Positions 61,841 to 64,000 of a stretch of DNA of 64,000 nt are shown here, in pieces; position 1 is the first letter of the stretch; each line of letters opens with the position of its first letter. The notes below the pieces were generated by a model that saw only the letters and a program-made list of their open reading frames with translations, was not told the DNA's origin and made no database searches. Both the position numbers and the translations under genes were made by a program. Location of the stretch: positions 186,001 through 250,000 of the forward strand of contig CALKZY010000018.1 of assembly GCA_938002965.1 (NCBI GenBank). Direction: 5' to 3'. The stretch comes from an uncultured Acidimicrobiales bacterium. GTDB taxonomy: Bacteria > Actinomycetota > Acidimicrobiia > Acidimicrobiales > SZUA-35.

Positions 61841-64000
61841 TCAGCCGTGACAGTGCTTGAACTTCTTGCCGCTGCCACAAGGACAAGGGGCGTTGCGCGG
61901 TGTCTTGTCCCAATCGTCTTTGACGAAAGGCTTGGCCGCGTCGGCTCCCGCCGCCTCAGGCTCGGCCTGGTCGGACCCCTCCTTCGAGGCGACGACATCG
62001 GTCGTTTCAAGCCTCTTGCCGGTGGGCGCCTGTGCAACCTGTGCCTGTTGAGCGCTTGGCTCCGCCCCGTTGTCCGACGGCGCTTCGGCGGCCGGCCCAT
62101 CCGTAGCCGGTGCATCGCTCTCAGCCGGCTTGGGCTGGACGACCTCGACGTGCATGATGTAACGGATGTAGTCAACATTGAGCGAGTGCATCATGTCTCT
62201 GAAGAGATCAAAGCCTTCGCTTTGCCACTCGGTCAACGGGTCGCGTTGGCCCATGGCTCGCAGGTTGATACCTTCCCGCAGGTGAGCCATCTCCGTCAGA
62301 TGATCACGCCAGCGTTGGTCGATCAGCTGGAGCATCACCTGGCGTTCGACCTGGCGCATGACAGTCTCGCCAAGCTCGGCTTCCCTGGCTAGGTAGCGTT
62401 CGCTTCCTTCGTCGCTAACTCGCTGGCGAAGCTGATCGATGGTGCGAGCCTCGAACAGTGACTTGCTGTCGTAGTCGGTATCCCAAAAGGTTTGCAGCTC
62501 GGTCACCATCGAGTCGAGGTCCCAGCTGTCGTCGAGCTCGGAGTAGCAGTGGGTGGCGACCAGTGATTCGGCAACGTCTTCAATAGCTCCAAGTGAATCT
62601 TCTCGAAGGTCACCTTCGTCCAGGATCTGATCTCGACGCTGGTAGATCACCTTTCGCTGCTGGTTGTAGACCTCGTCATACTTCAGCACGTTCTTGCGGG
62701 TCTCGGCGTTGCGTTGCTCGACGGTGTTCTGGGCTCGCTCGACCGACTTGGTCACCATGTTCGATTCGATGGGGACATCGTCGGGCAATGCCCGGTCCAT
62801 CACCCAGTTCATGGCACCGGTGGCGAAGATCCTCATGAGATCGTCTTCCAGCGACAGGTAGAATCGACTTTCACCCGGGTCACCCTGGCGACCCGAGCGG
62901 CCTCGCAGCTGGTCGTCGATTCGGCGGGCTTCGTGCCGTTCGGTAGCCAGCACGTACAGGCCACCGGCATCGCGCACCTCATCGCCCCCACGTTCACACA
63001 CCGGCTTCCAATGAGCCAGCCGTTTCTCGAAGTAGGCGTTGGCCTCTTCGTCTCCCGGTTCGAGACCTTCAGCGTTCATGTCGGCTTCGGCCAGCTTTTC
63101 GGGATTGCCGCCGAGCATGATGTCTACGCCACGACCGGCCATGTTGGTGGCCACGGTTACCGCTCCGGGCTGGCCCGCCTGAGCCACGATGTCAGCCTCA
63201 CGAAAGTGAGCCTTGGCGTTGAGTACTTCGTGGTTCACACCACGCTGAGTCATCATCCGACTCAACTTTTCGGACTTTTCCACCGAAGCCGTACCCACAA
63301 GCACCGGCTGACCGGCCGAGACTCGTTGCTCGATGTCGTCGATGACCGCCCCGAACTTGCCGTCTTCGGTCTTGTAGATCAGATCGGGCTGATCGAGGCG
63401 AACCAGTGGCTTATTGGTTGGGATCTGCACCACACTCAACCCGTAGGTGGTTTCCAGCTCGACGGCGTCGCCTTGAGCGGTGCCGGTCATGCCCGCCAGC
63501 TTGTCGTACAGCCGGAAGTAATTCTGGAGAGTCACAGTGGCCAGCGTTTGCTGCTCGTCCTTAATCTTGACGCTTTCCTTGGCTTCGACAGCCTGATGCA
63601 GACCATCTGACCAGCGGCGACCGTCGAGAACGCGACCAGTGAATTCGTCGACGATTCGAACCTCCCCGTCGGTCACCAGGTAGTCCTTGTCCCGCTGGAA
63701 GAGTTCCTTAGCCTTGAGCGCCGAGTTCAGCTGATGAACCAAATCACCTTGAACACCGGCGTAGAGGTTCTCGATGTCAAGCATGTCCTCTACTCGACTG
63801 ATTCCAGCCTCGGTAACCGCTACCAGGCGCTTTTCCTCGTCGACTTCGTAGTCCTCGTCACGTCGAAGTCTCTTGGCGATATCGGAGAACTGATAGTAGA
63901 TGTCGGCGGCGCCCCGCACCTTGCCGGAAATGATCAACGGCGTTCGGGCCTCATCGATGAGGATCGAGTCAATCTCGTCGATGATGGCGTAGCTGTGCTT
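61841..64000 (-). CDS. secA: Preprotein translocase ATPase SecA, 5' end cut by the window
   Basis: The frame runs off the right edge; 720 C-terminal residues are visible. Upstream of the ORF-track start the frame reads AIIDEIDSILIDEARTPLII, so that TTG start is internal. GTASVEKSEKLSRMM and VATNMAGRGVDIMLGG belong to the second ATPase half, QLRGRSGRQGDPG is motif VI, and the C-terminus has an acidic Ala/Pro linker and the zinc motif CPCGSGKKFKHCHG, so the SecB/lipid-binding tail is present. The downstream genes prfB, ftsE and ftsX run the same way. Confidence 0.95.
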   Translation of the reverse strand, partial: KHSYAIIDEIDSILIDEARTPLIISGKVRGAADIYYQFSDIAKRLRRDEDYEVDEEKRLVAVTEAGISRVEDMLDIENLYAGVQGDLVHQLNSALKAKELFQRDKDYLVTDGEVRIVDEFTGRVLDGRRWSDGLHQAVEAKESVKIKDEQQTLATVTLQNYFRLYDKLAGMTGTAQGDAVELETTYGLSVVQIPTNKPLVRLDQPDLIYKTEDGKFGAVIDDIEQRVSAGQPVLVGTASVEKSEKLSRMMTQRGVNHEVLNAKAHFREADIVAQAGQPGAVTVATNMAGRGVDIMLGGNPEKLAEADMNAEGLEPGDEEANAYFEKRLAHWKPVCERGGDEVRDAGGLYVLATERHEARRIDDQLRGRSGRQGDPGESRFYLSLEDDLMRIFATGAMNWVMDRALPDDVPIESNMVTKSVERAQNTVEQRNAETRKNVLKYDEVYNQQRKVIYQRRDQILDEGDLREDSLGAIEDVAESLVATHCYSELDDSWDLDSMVTELQTFWDTDYDSKSLFEARTIDQLRQRVSDEGSERYLAREAELGETVMRQVERQVMLQLIDQRWRDHLTEMAHLREGINLRAMGQRDPLTEWQSEGFDLFRDMMHSLNVDYIRYIMHVEVVQPKPAESDAPATDGPAAEAPSDNGAEPSAQQAQVAQAPTGKRLETTDVVASKEGSDQAEPEAAGADAAKPFVKDDWDKTPRNAPCPCGSGKKFKHCHG

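Noticed and set aside
62714-63610. 298-aa plus-strand ORF opposite secA
   Set aside because: SecA is unambiguous on the minus strand; the antisense frame has no motif.

Overview
This 64 kb window (roughly 58-60% GC by eye) looks like the chromosome of a high-GC Gram-positive bacterium, most plausibly an uncultured member of the Acidimicrobiia or a related deep actinobacterial class. Supporting signs are DUF2510 and Septum_form proteins, a WS/DGAT wax-ester synthase-like enzyme, a PPOX/F420-type oxidoreductase, FHA/PknB-type signalling proteins with Thr-rich exported tails, and many start codons lying 6-8 nt after a TANNNT -10 box (leaderless mRNAs). The taxonomic call is inference; no rRNA is present.

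The most notable content is two genes in which an in-frame TGA is very probably read as selenocysteine. The first (671-1219) encodes a UGSC-motif protein directly downstream of an unrecognised partner gene that runs off the left edge. The second (47823-48665) encodes a GrdB/PrdB-like protein with a U-P-V-C-H motif. In both, translation continues in the same frame after the TGA, the TGA falls at the known Sec/Cys site of the family, and a perfect hairpin with a G in its loop lies about 20 nt downstream, as expected for a bacterial SECIS. A gene caller would split both into fragments. No selA/selB/selC/selD gene is in the window.

Layout: 1-1219 UGSC locus; 1.26-7.8 kb assorted metabolism and repair (MutY, methylsuccinyl-CoA dehydrogenase-like flavoprotein, dienelactone hydrolase, thioesterase, PPOX protein); 7.8-15.4 kb a signalling block on the + strand (59-aa unannotated protein behind a palindrome, two-FHA membrane serine protease, membrane Ser/Thr kinase with fibronectin-type domains, a Cys-motif protein and a membrane pseudokinase); 15.6-24.3 kb indolepyruvate ferredoxin oxidoreductase, methyltransferase, DDAH-like hydrolase and a large exported protein with a (Pro-Glu)n linker; 24.3-30.7 kb an acyl-CoA dehydrogenase/biotin-dependent carboxylase operon and a WS/DGAT enzyme; 30.7-36.4 kb regulator, CoA-transferase, a frameshifted MUG-type DNA glycosylase, DUF885 peptidase and AhpD-like protein; 36.5-42.2 kb GlnRS and a three-subunit molybdenum hydroxylase operon; 42.2-48.7 kb HTH/coiled-coil protein behind two palindromes, lumazine synthase, helicase, SPOR-like membrane protein and the second selenoprotein; 48.7-64 kb mostly housekeeping genes (RNA methyltransferase, clpP, tRNA-Leu, rdgB, rph, murI, smpB, tmRNA, ftsX, ftsE, prfB and a truncated secA) with a Septum_form protein, a crotonase and a glutamate-synthase-like protein between them.

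Functional threads: secA-prfB-ftsE-ftsX form a compact minus-strand run; smpB and ssrA (ribosome rescue) are adjacent; murI-rph-rdgB are co-directional. The carbon-metabolism genes (acyl-CoA dehydrogenases, MCC-like carboxylase, crotonase, CaiB, thioesterase, indolepyruvate oxidoreductase) suggest a heterotroph degrading branched-chain amino acids, aromatic amino acids or isoprenoid acids.
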